Below are positions 1-10,689 of a stretch of 19,517 nucleotides of DNA, in pieces. The position numbers and the translations under genes were made by a program. The notes under the pieces were generated by a model, which was not told where the DNA came from, did no database searches, and worked only from the letters and a program-made list of their open reading frames with translations. This stretch comes from Schoenoplectus triqueter (taxonomy: Eukaryota; Streptophyta; Magnoliopsida; Poales; Cyperaceae). Position 1 is the stretch's first letter. The number at the start of each line of letters is the position of its first letter. Where the stretch lies: contig CAXKVV010001138.1 in NCBI GenBank assembly GCA_964058805.1, positions 1 to 19,517 on the forward strand, written 5' to 3'.

Positions 1-1885
1 CTGGAGACGTGCTTGGTAGGAGTCACAGACCAAGTCTTGCTCGGTTGGACCAGACCGAGAGTGAACCTAATGCTGAAGAATCAGGAATCAACTTCTGGAT
101 AGAAATGGATGTGAGTAATGAAGAAGTAATACAATCTGAACCACAACCACATGGCTTAGACTCTCTCTAGGATACTCATGAGATAAGTTCGCAAAATTCA
201 AATTTTACTTTATCACCAAGAACTAATCAAGGTAAACCACCAAACGGTACATCTCTGAAAATGGAACAAGCAAAGAAATAAACTACCCCATTATTATACA
301 ACGACTAACTAGTTGCATGAACCCTTGAAAAACTTTATGCTACAAGTCTCGTTTGAAAATGTACCAGAAAGGTTAGAAGAAGCTACTAAAGATCCAAAAT
401 GGGTAAAAGAATTGGAAACTGAAATGGATGCACTTGAAAAATAACCAAACTTGGAAGGTAGTGGATTTACCTGAGGGAAAGAGAACTGTGGGTTGTAAAT
501 GAGTCTATTCCATAAAATATAATGTAGAAGGAAAAATTGAGAGATATAAAGTACGACTCGTAGCTAAAGGGTATACTCAGACTTATGAAATTGATTTTCA
601 AGAAACATTCTCACCTGTTGCAAAACTAAATACTGTGCGAGTTCTGTTATCTCTTGCAGCGAATTGTGATTGCCTCCTACACCAGTTTGATGTAAAAAAT
701 ATTTTTCTTCATGGTGATCTAAAAAAAGAGATTTACATGGACCTTCCACCTGGGTACTAATGTTCTGGAACAAAGCGGAAGGTGTGTAAGTTGGAGAAGT
801 CTTTGTATGGTTTGAAACAATCTCCCAGAGCATGGTTTGACAGATTTTATAGTGCAATGAAGGGGGTATGAGTATGACCAAAGCAATTCCAATCACACCT
901 TGTTCTTCAAACGGAACCAAGGTAAACTTACGGTACTAATCATATATGTAGATGATATGATTATTACAGGTAACGAACTTGAGGAGATCAAATTGCTAGA
1001 GACAAGACTGTCTAAAAAATTTAAAATGAAGAACTTGGGTGATTTGAAATATTTTTTGGGAATTGAAGTAGCTCGAAGCAATAAAGGTATTTTCCTCTCT
1101 CAAAGAAATTATATTCTTGACTTACTTTCTAAGGTTGGAATGCTAGAATGCAAACCAGTTGACACACCAATGGTCCAAAATCAAAAGTTGGTGGTAGACT
1201 CTAATCAAAGTCCAGTAATCGAGAAAAGTATCAAATGTTAGTTAGAAAATTAATTAATTTATTTCATACTAGACCTGACATAGCTTACGCTGTGAGTGTT
1301 GTTAGTCAATTCATGCACTTTCCAAGCGAAGAACACATGGAGGCAATGATGAGAATTCTTAGGTACCTAAAAGGCTCTCCCGGAAGAGGGATAATGTTTG
1401 AGAAACATGGACACCTTGAAATAGCTGGACATACTGATGCAGATTGGATATGGAGTATGTGTGATCGCAAGTCAACGACATGTTACTTCACATTCATGGG
1501 TGAAAATCTAGTTACTTGGAGAAGTAAGAAATAAAATGTGGTTGCCTTGTCTAGTGCCAAAGCGGAGTTTAAGGGAATGGTAAAATATATTTGTGAACTA
1601 TTGTGGTTACGAAGACTTTTAACCGAACTTGGTTTTGAACCAACCAGTGAAATGAAATTATTCTGTGATAACAAAGCTGCAATAGACATTTCCCATAACC
1701 CGGCATAACATGACAGAACAAAACACATTGAAATAGATAGGTATTTTATCAGAGAGTCTATTAAAATTCCATTTTTAAGATCAGATGAGCAACTAGCAGA
1801 CATGTTAACTAAAGCTGTATCAAGCAAGATGTTTAATGACTCTCTTATCAAATTGGGTATGAGTGATATCTACATGCCAACTTGA
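1..1885 (+). pseudogene. Ty1/copia retrotransposon pol remnant (reverse transcriptase and RNase H), broken
   Basis: In intact copies this polyprotein makes cDNA from the element RNA. Read across three frames it matches plant RE1-type copia pol. The reverse transcriptase core starts near 560 (LVAKGYTQ, then FSPVAKLNTVRVLLSLAAN at about 610-660), continues through [20 protein letters not shown] (about 790-845) and reaches the catalytic YVDD motif near 945-956. RNase H follows with HTRPDIAYAVSVVSQFMH near 1265, DADW near 1438, ALSSAKAEF near 1546, DNKAA near 1667 and DRTKHIE near 1712. It is dead. In-frame stops lie at 500 (TGA), 758 (TAA), 1532 (TAA) and 1706 (TAA). One-base frameshifts lie near 440, 862 and 1218. 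The reading ends at TGA 1883-1885, just before the LTR. Positions 1-330 are a poorly conserved linker with further breaks; gag, protease and most of integrase lie outside the window. The family call is firm; the lineage within copia is not decided. Confidence 0.93.
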
Positions 1886-1891
1886 GGGGAA
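1882..1891 (+). other. Polypurine tract of the copia element
   Basis: The sequence ttgaggggaa lies between the pol stop codon and the first TG of the LTR. This is where the plus-strand primer sits in LTR retrotransposons. The call rests on position and purine content. Confidence 0.7.
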
Positions 1892-2297
1892 TGTTGGAAT
1901 GGCAAGCTGGCACGTATAGTCGGTGCTATATCAAGAGAAATAAATCAAGGAAATATATCAAATCAAATATCTCTTGATTGAGTCTACAAAATTAGTGGGT
2001 TTCTTTATTATTGGATGGTGTTTATTTTATACTAAAATTAGATAGCTGAATGAAATCTTATTTGATTTGTTGCGTACAGGGAGGGAGTGGTAGCTAATGG
2101 CATAAAGGCTCTCTCTCCTAAGATATAAGAACAAGACAGTAGAGTTGTGTGTGTTGTAACAGAAATATTTTTGAGTTAAAATAAAGATTGAGAGGGTATG
2201 TGTGTCGTGGAGTGTGCTATAGGCGAAATCACGTTAAAACTCTGTGTGACTGTGTCTCTTTGATTATCTTTCTGTGATGCTGCTGTGAATTTTGACA
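1892..2297 (+). repeat. 3' LTR of the copia element (about 406 bp)
   Basis: The repeat starts with TGTTGGAATGG immediately after the polypurine tract and is taken to end at TTTTGACA, giving the expected TG...CA limits. Inside are a TATA-like stretch (gatataaga near 2122) and an AATAAA signal at 2180-2185, which fit the promoter and polyadenylation parts of an LTR. The left edge is firm. The right edge is inferred, because the 5' LTR and its target duplication are outside the window and cannot be compared. Confidence 0.75.
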
Positions 2298-2997
2298 ATA
2301 TTAAATATCAAAATCAATGACAGTCTTGATAGAATCATAGAAGCATCGAAATAATTTTCAGAGTACGGTAGGTGTGGTTTGCTTGGTAAAATTCACTACC
2401 AGATATATAAGTTCGCCTTTTTCTTTTTATTTTGGACCCACAAGCTATCGTCTTTATAGTGTGTTATAATAAGTTCATTGAACTAGCTAGCAATCCTAGC
2501 CCTAGGAATTTGCCTGATTTAAGAGGGGACAGGTTTTCTTTATAGCAAAAGAAGTGGTCCATATATGGCTAATAATAAAAGGAAAAAGTCGGCCGATCTG
2601 CCATCGATGTATTTTTTTTTAAGTATATTCATTGTAAGACTAGATCTTCAACTATGCTTAAAATTAGAAGTGTCAATGGATCGGTTAATATTATTGATTT
2701 TTTTATATTTTCTTGAATTAATTTCTTTTGAAATTAGGGGTGTAATGGATTCACAATTAATAACGTCTTTAAAATTGCAGGATTTTATTTGGAGCACTTA
2801 CTTCTAGAAAATCTATTACAAATTTTGCTAGTTAAAACAATGAATAGCATGCAACTACCAAATTCAAATTTCATGCATTAATTAGAAGACCAAACATATG
2901 AACAATCAATTTTCATTAACGAAACACTATATGTACAATAGGAGAAAATAACATAAATTTTATAAATTAATTATTTCTGCCTCACCATATCAACAAG
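2298..2997. other. Intergenic AT-rich DNA between the copia LTR and the NAC gene, with hAT-like debris
   Basis: No coding sequence is supported. Two similar segments begin near 2661 and 2731, each reading AAATTAG, then AAG or GGG, then TGT(C)AATGGAT, about 70 bp apart. The form resembles ends of plant hAT-type MITEs (TAGGGGTGTCAAT-like), but no paired end or target duplication was found. The short + strand reading frame at 2565-2807 is low-complexity and is not accepted as a gene. Confidence 0.4.
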
Positions 2998-3142
2998 CAC
3001 ACCACATTATATATATATATATACTTCACCACATTATGCACACACACACACACACTTCAACAGCTAACTTCAATGTACAGTATCAGCTCCGGTTTGCTTC
3101 TAGTATAAAACATGGCCATTTACACCATGGACCCTAGAATTT
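2960..3142 (-). promoter_or_regulatory. Probable 3' UTR and polyadenylation region of the NAC gene
   Basis: This stretch lies directly downstream of the NAC stop codon on the - strand. It holds AT-rich signal-like sequence, including AATAAT on the - strand near 2970; a canonical AATAAA on the - strand is only seen further on, near 2785. The transcript end is not determined. Confidence 0.3.
3008..3055. repeat. (TA)n and (CA)n microsatellites in the NAC 3' region
   Basis: A run of alternating TA covers about 3008-3023 and a run of alternating CA about 3039-3055, separated by a short unique stretch. Confidence 0.85.
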
Positions 3143-3511
3143 TCAGTATGTGTACGTAGCAGCCTCCACAGCAATATCTTGATTCCATATTCCCATGTTG
3201 AGAAGAAACATATAGTCTCCATCTCTAGAATCCATGTCAACTGTTTCATGGTTGACATTCATTGTTTCCAGGGAGAAATCATGCATATTAGAGTGCAGTA
3301 ATCCCATGTTAATTATAGGATTATTATAACACGTCAGTGAGTTGAAGTGCCCATCAGTGAACTCGTCAAATTGATGATTTGGTAGTTCAACAAATTGAGA
3401 AGAACAGCCTCTAATGCCAGTGTCCATTGCATCGACTTCAGTGAAACTGTAGTCCGCGTGTGATTCGTCACCTTTCTTCTTGTAAAAGACTCTACAAAGA
3501 ACCCAATCTTC
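3143..3511 (-). CDS. NAC gene coding exon 3 (subdomain E and C-terminal tail)
   Basis: The acceptor reads GCATGCAG|GAAGAT at 3512/3511. Translation starts [13 protein letters not shown] and runs to a TGA stop at 3145-3143, giving 122 residues. The frame is open 18 bases further upstream, but splicing at this AG joins exactly to the family-conserved [12 protein letters not shown] junction. The tail is rich in Asp, Asn and Met, and no recognisable miR164 target site was found in it. Confidence 0.93.
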   Translation of the reverse strand, partial: EDWVLCRVFYKKKGDESHADYSFTEVDAMDTGIRGCSSQFVELPNHQFDEFTDGHFNSLTCYNNPIINMGLLHSNMHDFSLETMNVNHETVDMDSRDGDYMFLLNMGIWNQDIAVEAATYTY

Positions 3512-4116
3512 CTGCATGCAAAAGTACATGAAATAATTATATAAACTTATATATAATTATTAATTAATAAGATTTGATGATGACAGCCAAGCACTGTAGG
3601 AAGATGGTTATGACAAATGACATGACGCGCAGAGTTCTATAAGAAACTAATTAATGCAATAGTGACTGACCAAAAGTAGTTATAAATTCTCCTACCGTTA
3701 ACTAGAGAAGATGACAACTCTCTCTTTTTATATACATAGGTTGACTAAAATACAACGCGTTGAATGGGTACAACGCGTTAAAATCTCAAAATTTAAATTA
3801 ATAATGACTGATCCAAACCGTTCAATTTGTTTTTCATATCAAATTCTTGTAGAAAATGAAATTTTATATTTTTAAAATTTTTTTTGCTATTTTTTTTGGT
3901 AAGAAGAAAGTTGCTTGATTTAAAGAATTTGGATCGTCCAATAGTGATAATTTTCTTCTTACTAAAAAAATTTCAAAAAATATAAAATTTGATTTTCTAC
4001 AAGAATTTTATATGAAGAATAAATTAAACGCTTTGGATCGGTCATTTTTAACTTAAATTTTGAGATTTTAATGCGTTGCACAGATGTATCCGTGCAACGC
4101 GTTGTATTTTAGTCAA

Positions 4117-4153
<37 letters not shown>

Positions 4154-6402
4154 CAATTTTCCCTAGATAGCTTGCTTAAGAGTATTTACTATTTACTTTC
4201 CTTAAACTGAAGACAATAGTAATAAAAAATAATACTAGTAACTCAAAAAGTTTCTACAGTGGATCCCCTATTTTAATTTTATATATAATTAATTAATTAC
4301 TACATGCATCAAGTAGATGGTAATCCAATTTTAAGTCTACAAAACAAAGCACTGAAGAACCAGGATAGCTTAAGTGTTAAAATTAGTAGATAAAGTTGAA
4401 ATCAAATTGGCGAAAAAATAATTATGCATCTATAATTAGTGGAAATCAATGGTTACCTTAGGAGGAGAATGAGGGTTCCCAAGTCTGAACTCATGCATTA
4501 CCCAGCTAGTCTTCAATCCATTTGGAGCTCTCCCTTGGTAAAACACCAAAGTCTTTCTCATGCCTACAATGACATGGTCATTAGGGTTGTATACCATACG
4601 ATCCTTTCCCGTTGCCTTCCAGTAACCAGTTTTTGTTGCCCTGTTTGTGCGCAAACCTGTTGTATATTTGCGATCTCTGAAGCTGAAGAAGTACCACTCA
4701 TTTGCGCTGAGCTTCGCTGTATCTGCAGCACATTGAGATGATATTTTTCTTAGTTTCTAGATACAAATTTATGTAATATATGCATGTATATATATCCATG
4801 GTGTTTGTTAAACACCAGACCAAATTATTTAAACACTAGATCCATAAATAATCTTCATCCAGGTTTCGAACTTGCGATCTCCTATATGAAGAGCATTTTC
4901 TTTTCTCCATATATATTAGTAGAGTAGATATGACAAAATCTTAAAGAACTTGTCCTTTCATAAAAGACAAATACCCAAGTCGTTTCTGCTAAAGAATTGT
5001 GTAGTTGATGACAAAATATTCCTGTTCATACATGAATATTCATTACTCTAATTAGACTGAACACCCACTATCCGCTGCATGAGACAAAATGTGATCTGTG
5101 AATTTGTAAGAGAAATAATGACTACACATGCTTTATTATAGCATAGTAAATTTGTAATATGTAGTACTATGTTTTTTTATTGAAGTTGTTTGATTTCTAT
5201 TGATTCTAAACTTATAATAACGAAGTCATACACATCAAGAAATCTGGAGTACTAAATGAAGAACAAGATAATAAAACTTGTCCAGAGGTAGATAAACTAA
5301 TTCTTGGCAGGAGATGACATCTGAGCCAATGTGTTCGTAAAATTCAAGCCTATTTAAATATTCTGCATGCAATGTTTTCTTCCATAAAACAAATAAACAA
5401 TGTCTTTTTGTCAATTTCATTGTGAAGTTCCACAAGAGATTAATTTGAGAATAAATTATTTTGTGATACTGATATTAGCAAGATGCTGGTTTGTGGAGAA
5501 TGTCAGAAATTGATGATCATGCTATATATTGTCCATTAGTATAAAGGAAAAATTAAGGAACAAACATAGTTCAATAAATTTGACAAGCCTAAAGCAGACA
5601 TAAGCTAGAGCGGTTGATAAACATAGGGTACTGTTTTATTTTTACATTGTTTTTGTTTCGTTTTTTTTTTTTACTTTTTTCTTTCTTTTTGTAAATAACT
5701 ATATGTTTATTTTTTTAATGGAATATCAGAAAGGCAATCTCCCTCTGCTTCAAAAAATAATAATAAAAATAAAAATAAATAAATCCTTTGCTCGTTACTT
5801 TGTCTGTACAACAAATTATTTCTGGTAGCCTAAGATGCTTAAAAGGACTATTGTGTTACTGTGATAAAACCAATCCATCCACATAAAAAGTACAGGAAAC
5901 GAAAATAATTTGATCTATATTACTTGTCTCTTTCTGTCAAAGTAATAATCGATTTAGATCCAAAATAACTAATAGTTAGTTACCGTACAACCTCTTGGCC
6001 AGTAGAAGCAAATAGGGAAAAGGAAAAATGCAAAAAATATATGGAGAATCTCTAAATTAAACGATCAAACATATTCTCTCAATGAAATTAAACGATCAAA
6101 CATATATGGAGAATCTCTAAATTAAACGATCAAACATATTCTCTCAATGAAATTAAGCGATGAAGTAAACTGTAGAATTACCTATTAATTTGATATGATT
6201 AAACAAGACAAATTTAATTTCAAAGGAACAAACCTGGAAGCTCCCATGGCTCAAGGATGTGCAAATCCACCTCTACCAGTGTTTCGCCAGCCAAAGTTTC
6301 ATTCGTGACCTTCTTTTGCAAATAATAACAAATAAGCTCCTCATCCCTTGGGTAAAACCTGAACCCTGGTGGAAGTGTCGACTCTATCTGCCTCAGCCCC
6401 AT
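3143..6402 (-). CDS. NAC domain transcription factor, NAC021/022-like group (three coding exons)
   Basis: This gene encodes a plant-specific DNA-binding regulator acting in the nucleus. Coding exons are 6402-6234, 4722-4457 and 3511-3143, joined by introns with GT-AG borders. Lengths 169+266+369 give 268 codons, so 267 residues and a stop. The NAC domain fills residues 8 to about 160. Subdomain A is [14 protein letters not shown] (10-23), B includes [14 protein letters not shown] (43-56), C includes [13 protein letters not shown] (64-76) and [13 protein letters not shown] (86-98), D includes [16 protein letters not shown] (110-125) and WVMHEFRL (130-137), and E begins [14 protein letters not shown] (146-159). 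The remaining 108 residues are an acidic, variable tail expected to activate transcription. The start [16 protein letters not shown] is typical of proteins named NAC21/22; its ATG has A at -3 and G at +4. No domain break or missing key residue is seen. The target genes and the exact paralogue cannot be told from this window. Confidence 0.95.
3739..4118. mobile_element. 380-bp foldback MITE with perfect 24-bp terminal inverted repeats
   Basis: The left end begins GGTTGACTAAAATAC and the right end closes GTATTTTAGTCAACC; the 24 terminal bases on each side (3739-3762 and 4095-4118) are exact reverse complements and include the palindrome CAACGCGTTG. Similarity continues inward, so arms at about 3739-3911 and 3950-4118 pair along nearly their whole length around a loop of roughly 40 bases. 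TA flanks both sides, but the surroundings are so AT-rich that this may not be a true target duplication. No transposase is encoded. Superfamily is undecided: a TA target would suggest Tc1/mariner, while the long arms could also suit a Mutator-like element. Confidence 0.85.
4119..4147. repeat. (TA)n microsatellite beside the MITE
   Basis: Alternating TA runs directly from the right end of the foldback element, possibly grown from its insertion site. Confidence 0.85.
4457..4722 (-). CDS. NAC gene coding exon 2 (subdomains C and D)
   Basis: The acceptor reads TGCTGCAG|AT at 4723/4722 and the donor CCTAAG|GTAACC at 4457/4456. The 266-bp exon completes codon 57 and ends in phase 0 after Lys145. 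It carries the WKATGKD core used for DNA contact (residues 91-97). An ATG-initiated frame starting inside it at 4654 would miss the upstream part of subdomain C. Confidence 0.94.
4723..6233 (-). other. NAC intron 1 (1511 bp)
   Basis: The intron has GT...AG borders. It is AT-rich, with a poly(T) tract near 5657-5675 and a 65-bp tandem duplication at 6036-6161. Short frames inside it (for example 5235-5435 on the - strand) show no protein-like signal. Confidence 0.85.
6036..6161. repeat. Two tandem copies of a 65-bp unit in NAC intron 1
   Basis: The run atggagaatctctaaatt starts at 6041 and again at 6106, and the copies remain nearly identical, with one A/G difference, until about 6161. Each full unit itself contains two copies of attaaacgatcaaacatat-like sequence. 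Confidence 0.9.
6234..6402 (-). CDS. NAC gene coding exon 1 (subdomains A and B)
   Basis: The exon begins at the ATG (6402-6400) and encodes residues 1-56 plus the first base of codon 57. The donor reads CCAG|GTTTGT at 6234/6233. The split codon becomes GAT (Asp57) when joined to exon 2, which restores the conserved run LEPWELPDTAKL. Confidence 0.93.
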
Positions 6403-6660
6403 CTTACCTTTTTCCTTATAATCAGTGTGGGAGAAAAGAGGGGGGGAGGGGGTTAAGAAGTTTGGTGGTAAGGCGTTAGGACGACTAGTATGTTTTATTT
6501 ATGCTTTTAGGCATATATGTTGTTTGGTATAAGGAAGAAACTTTTCTCTTTCCTAGTGGGACTGTGGGATGTACTGGGATAGCTAAATAAATATCTTTAT
6601 GTATGTATATAAAGGGAGGGAGGGAGCAGCAAGGAAAGGATGCTATATATCCATGGTCAT
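6403..6660 (-). promoter_or_regulatory. Probable NAC 5' UTR and core promoter
   Basis: Upstream of the start codon on the - strand, the DNA is CT-rich (a C-rich tract at about 6436-6453 and CCCTCCCTCCC-type pyrimidine patches at about 6614-6625). Two TATA-like candidates are TATATAG at 6649-6643 and TTTATATAC near 6613-6605. Either would give a leader of about 170-220 bases. The choice between them is not settled. Confidence 0.35.
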
Positions 6661-9600
6661 GACCTTAGCCATCTGCAGAACCAATGTTTTTGGATAGTTG
6701 CACTTAATTGGCTACTGAAAACAACCCTTGTTTTAAAATAAGTGTTGTAGATCCGGATCCGAATGGAACTGATGGGGATACATTTGGATGTATTTGGGTG
6801 ATGAAGAGTAAGGGTCGTAATCGATCTTGATGAAGATGCAACTTAGCTTGTGATGCAAGGACATGAGAGGAGAAGGGAGAACACCATGCCCGCAAGAAAA
6901 CTCCCCCCTCTCTCCGTATCTTTCTGTCTATTCTTTCCTTTCTCTCTCTCTAGGTCTCTAGGTTAATAGGTAAAAAAACTGAGCAAGTTTGGTGCACACA
7001 GTGTACACTAATAAAATAGGAGAGAACAGCGCTATTCCTTGTAAAATTATAAAAAAGTTGATATATATGCATAACACCAGGTACTAATTAATTATATATT
7101 GTTTGCTTAATTTATTTAGATATATAAATATGCTGTGTATAGTATGTTCTAGTTCGTTGCGCGCTAGACAATCCCAATCCAAATCATGACCCCACACCAC
7201 ATATATATGATGTGGAATGTTGGTAGCGAATGTGGGGAGGAAATAAGCGACTTTAGTTTGTTTTCTATGAAATTCTGTTTGAATGCGATGTGCCAATTTA
7301 ATTGATACTCGATCCTGGCTGGATCAACGATACCATTTATTATGCCACTATTATTCAATCAGTAATTTAAATTGAGTTTTCATGTGTGCTGGCTCCTGCG
7401 TCAGCAATATACGGCACCTGTGAAGACATGCCCATTTTGTGGTAACAATATAAATCTTGCTTTTTATTATTAAGTACGTAAGTATTCTGATTTTATAACG
7501 ATTCAGATTTTTTGTTAAATTTTAAGAGCTAATATCAGTAATCGGATTGAGTTATTTATCAAATAATGTTACTATCTTTATAATCATTTTGTGTTGAAGT
7601 TATAATTTTCTATCAATTTTTATTTGTTATACGAAATGCTGTATAATTTAGGAGTACAATTGCTCTGCTTTATTTTTTTCTTAAATTGCTATCAATTATG
7701 AATTTGAACTTTTCTTAAGTTCTGTATATCAACTTTTCTCTCAATTCTGTTTTTATTTTACATTAATTATGTATTCATGATTGAAATTTGCATTAATTAA
7801 TAAATTATTTTTATTTTTATTTTTTTTATTTTCACATGAAGATATGAATTTTATATTTTTAAAAAAACATTACACAAACACTATACTAGCTGATTATTGA
7901 GGCTTCTAAAAAAATTATATTTAATTTGATCCGCTACCCATTTAAATAATAGAAGTCATCAACTTCGGGATGACAATTGGATCATGAATCGGATATACTT
8001 AATTACTGTATATTTTATTTTGATCAGTTTGACTTCAAAGAATTGTTTGGGCTCGGATTGTTAATTATGTTTGAGGTAGTTGGTTTTCAAATAAACCTAC
8101 TTCAGATTATTCTTGATTATCGAAGTATTCAATTAATCATCTTGAGTCAAATTCATGAGTTGAGTGTTATGTTATTTATAGATCATTTGAGATTTTAACT
8201 GTCATAAGCTCAGATCATTTGAGATTTTAATTGTTAGGCCTCGGATTGAGATGCGTGATCTTGAATTAATCTGAATGGTTTTTTTAGTTTTCAATTATTC
8301 AGATGTCAGTAAAAAGTTCTTAGCCGTCGTTTGTCTTGTTTTGCATCATTTAAAATCCAATTTAAGATAATTTGGCTTTTTAATCATTTCAAGGTATCGC
8401 TTGGGCTTGAGTTGCATCAAATTGCACGTTGCCAAAAATCTTCAGATGAATGTGATTATATATTATATATATTTGAATCGATTTTCTTTCATAGAAAAAG
8501 AGGATTTTATTTAGGATCTGAATCGCATAATGTAATAATGGATTCTATGAATTATGGAACCAAAATTTGTCATATAAAATGTTATGCTAGTTATCTTCTG
8601 TTTTTATTTATTTATTATTTTTATAATTACCCTTAAATCAAGTTGTTAGAACATTTGCATCCTTGTAATTGTTAACTGAATTGCAATTTGATATATCATT
8701 TAAAATGGAGAATGATTTTCAGATAGAGAATGAAGACATCGCTGAAATTGTAAAATGATTTGTCAATGCAAATCAGTTTTTTTTTTCATTTTTTCCCTCC
8801 ATTGCTGACGTAGTTTGTCAAAGTGATTGTCAAATTTTTAAACTTATTTTATTTTTTTTATTCTCTATTTTATAAATTAGAATGATAATTATGGAATGAG
8901 ATATGATAATTAATTTGATAGAAGCATGCAGATTTTCTTATAAATCAATGGGTGCTGCAATTTGTCTCTACATCAATCAGAAACCTGAACTGTATTCATG
9001 TGACATCAGTGACATGTCGCCTGTCGACAATTACTACACATCGTGCCATTAAGGAATGAGCACAGAGGATCTAGGCCTGTTCAGTTACTGAAACAGTGAA
9101 ACTCAGAGGCTAACTTCCTCCAGTAGGAAATCACTCCGTTTAACACGTTTGAATAAAATAATATAATCCATTTAACTTCTTGATATTTAGTATTTACTAC
9201 CTACCTTCTGATCTAAATTCTGTAGTTATTTTGTTTATTCTCATAACCTAATTTTGCGGCAGGAAATTATTTTGTATTTGTAGCCGCCCTACAGAATAAA
9301 ATATACATATTTGAAACGGTATAACGAGCAAATATTATATATTAACAGGTGTTTATAATTAAGGAGAACGGTGTTGCACAAAATAAAGAGAAAATAAATC
9401 AATAATTTGTCTCAAATTGGGAAAATTAATAGTCAATTTTTTAATTGTGAATTTACTTCAAATTAACAGATGATAAAGTAAAATTTGAGTCATTTATATT
9501 TCAGACGATATATAAATGTTTAGCCCAACTGTTATGGAATTCTATTGGTCATTTATCATGAAGCCACTAAACTAATTAATCTATACAAATTTGTTTTATG

Positions 9601-10033
9601 AAAGACTAAAGATTTTCGAATTAAACTAAAATTTGGTAGACGTTCTATATATACAAGTACTCGATCATACATTATTAGAACTTTAATTAATTTAATATAC
9701 TATAAAATTAAAGTTAGAATTACACTATTGAAAGAGTACGTATAAATTTCAAACTAACATGTATATAATAGCAGAAGTTACCAACCTCTGATATATGATG
9801 GCTAAAACAATTTCCTTTGTGTGTGACAAGAGACAAGTATAAAATTCAATTGAATGTTTGCTTGACAATAACTAAATTAGATGACAATGCCATTGACTGC
9901 ATTTTTATCTGAAGACAAAAACAATGTACGTCAACTGTGTATGTAATATTTAAATAACATAATGAATTTGAAAAATATAAGGAAAAAGAAACTTAAAAAG
10001 TTAAATACTTTCCAGCTGCGGATACCAACTAGT
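6661..10033. other. AT-rich intergenic DNA with no supported gene
   Basis: Short frames here (6704-6895, 7084-7358, 7977-8198 and 8331-8636) show no recognisable domain or coding texture. A CT-rich tract lies at about 6902-6955, and a short direct repeat of agatcatttgagatttta occurs at 8180 and 8212. Poly(A)/poly(T) and AT runs are common from 7440 to 8900. No RNA gene was seen. Confidence 0.5.
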
Positions 10034-10365
10034 TGGGGATGTGGCAATTTAATTAGCCCAATCCGAAGATAAATCCATCCGATTTGGAGAGTGAACGGGT
10101 TGGGTTGGAGCGGGCCATCTGACGGACCATGATGGGTATGATTTTGGGGGTACGTATTTATATGAATTTCATTGAATATTTTTATTATTTTTTATTAAAT
10201 AAGTATGATTTTTATGTTTTTAATATATAATTTTTTATTTAATTTGAGCTATTTATATTATCTAAATGTACATAATAAATTATATTAAAATGAGATAAAC
10301 AAATAAATATGAAATTAGCGGGTTTGAAAAGGTAGGGTCGGGTCAGAATTGAATGCACATCCATA
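10034..10365. mobile_element. Possible hAT-like non-autonomous element or relic
   Basis: The left side reads TGGGGATGTGGCAATTTAAT and the reverse complement of the right side reads TGGATGTGCATTCAATTC, an imperfect inverted repeat. Just inside each end is sequence rich in CGGGTTGGG or GGGTCGGGTC, a style common in plant hAT-type MITEs. No clean 8-bp target duplication is visible, so the borders and superfamily are tentative. Confidence 0.4.
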
Positions 10366-10689
10366 ACAACACTAATGTACCCACATCATGCACCAGATCC
10401 AATAAAACATCAAAACCTCAAATTCCATGTATAACATACAACTAATATCCAATGAAGCATTGGTGGGACCATCATCCATAATACGTTCAATTATAAAATG
10501 TTCTATGACGTTATCACGTAATTTTGGAGCGTCGTCCCCAAAAATCCAAAATAATATGGTACAAGTGACAAAGTCAGATCTGAATTGCGTTTTGATTGGG
10601 TTTTTATTTAATATAAAAATGTTATCGGGAGTAGTAAACTCTAAATTTTGATTCTGAAGGACTAAGAGTTTAGGAATTCGACCACCAAC

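Larger units (their letters stand above)
3512..4456 (-). other. NAC intron 2 (945 bp), hosting a foldback element
   Basis: The intron has GT...AG borders. About 40 percent of its length is the inverted-repeat element at 3739-4118, followed on the + strand by an alternating AT tract to about 4147. The rest is AT-rich with no other feature seen. Confidence 0.85.

Noticed and set aside
564..1851. - strand frames opposite the copia pol
   Set aside because: Shadows of the retrotransposon coding strand.
3285..3300. Weak resemblance to a miR164 target (GCATGATTTCTCC on the - strand)
   Set aside because: Too many mismatches, including in the central region needed for cleavage.
4439..4741. + strand frame of 100 codons over NAC exon 2
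   Set aside because: Antisense shadow of the conserved NAC exon.
4858..4885. GGTTTCGAACTTGCGATCTCC-like run resembling a tRNA or SINE B box
   Set aside because: No matching A box or cloverleaf around it; at most a small retroelement scrap.
7084..7358. Two overlapping - strand short frames
   Set aside because: They share the same DNA in different frames, show no domain, and sit in AT-rich non-coding sequence.
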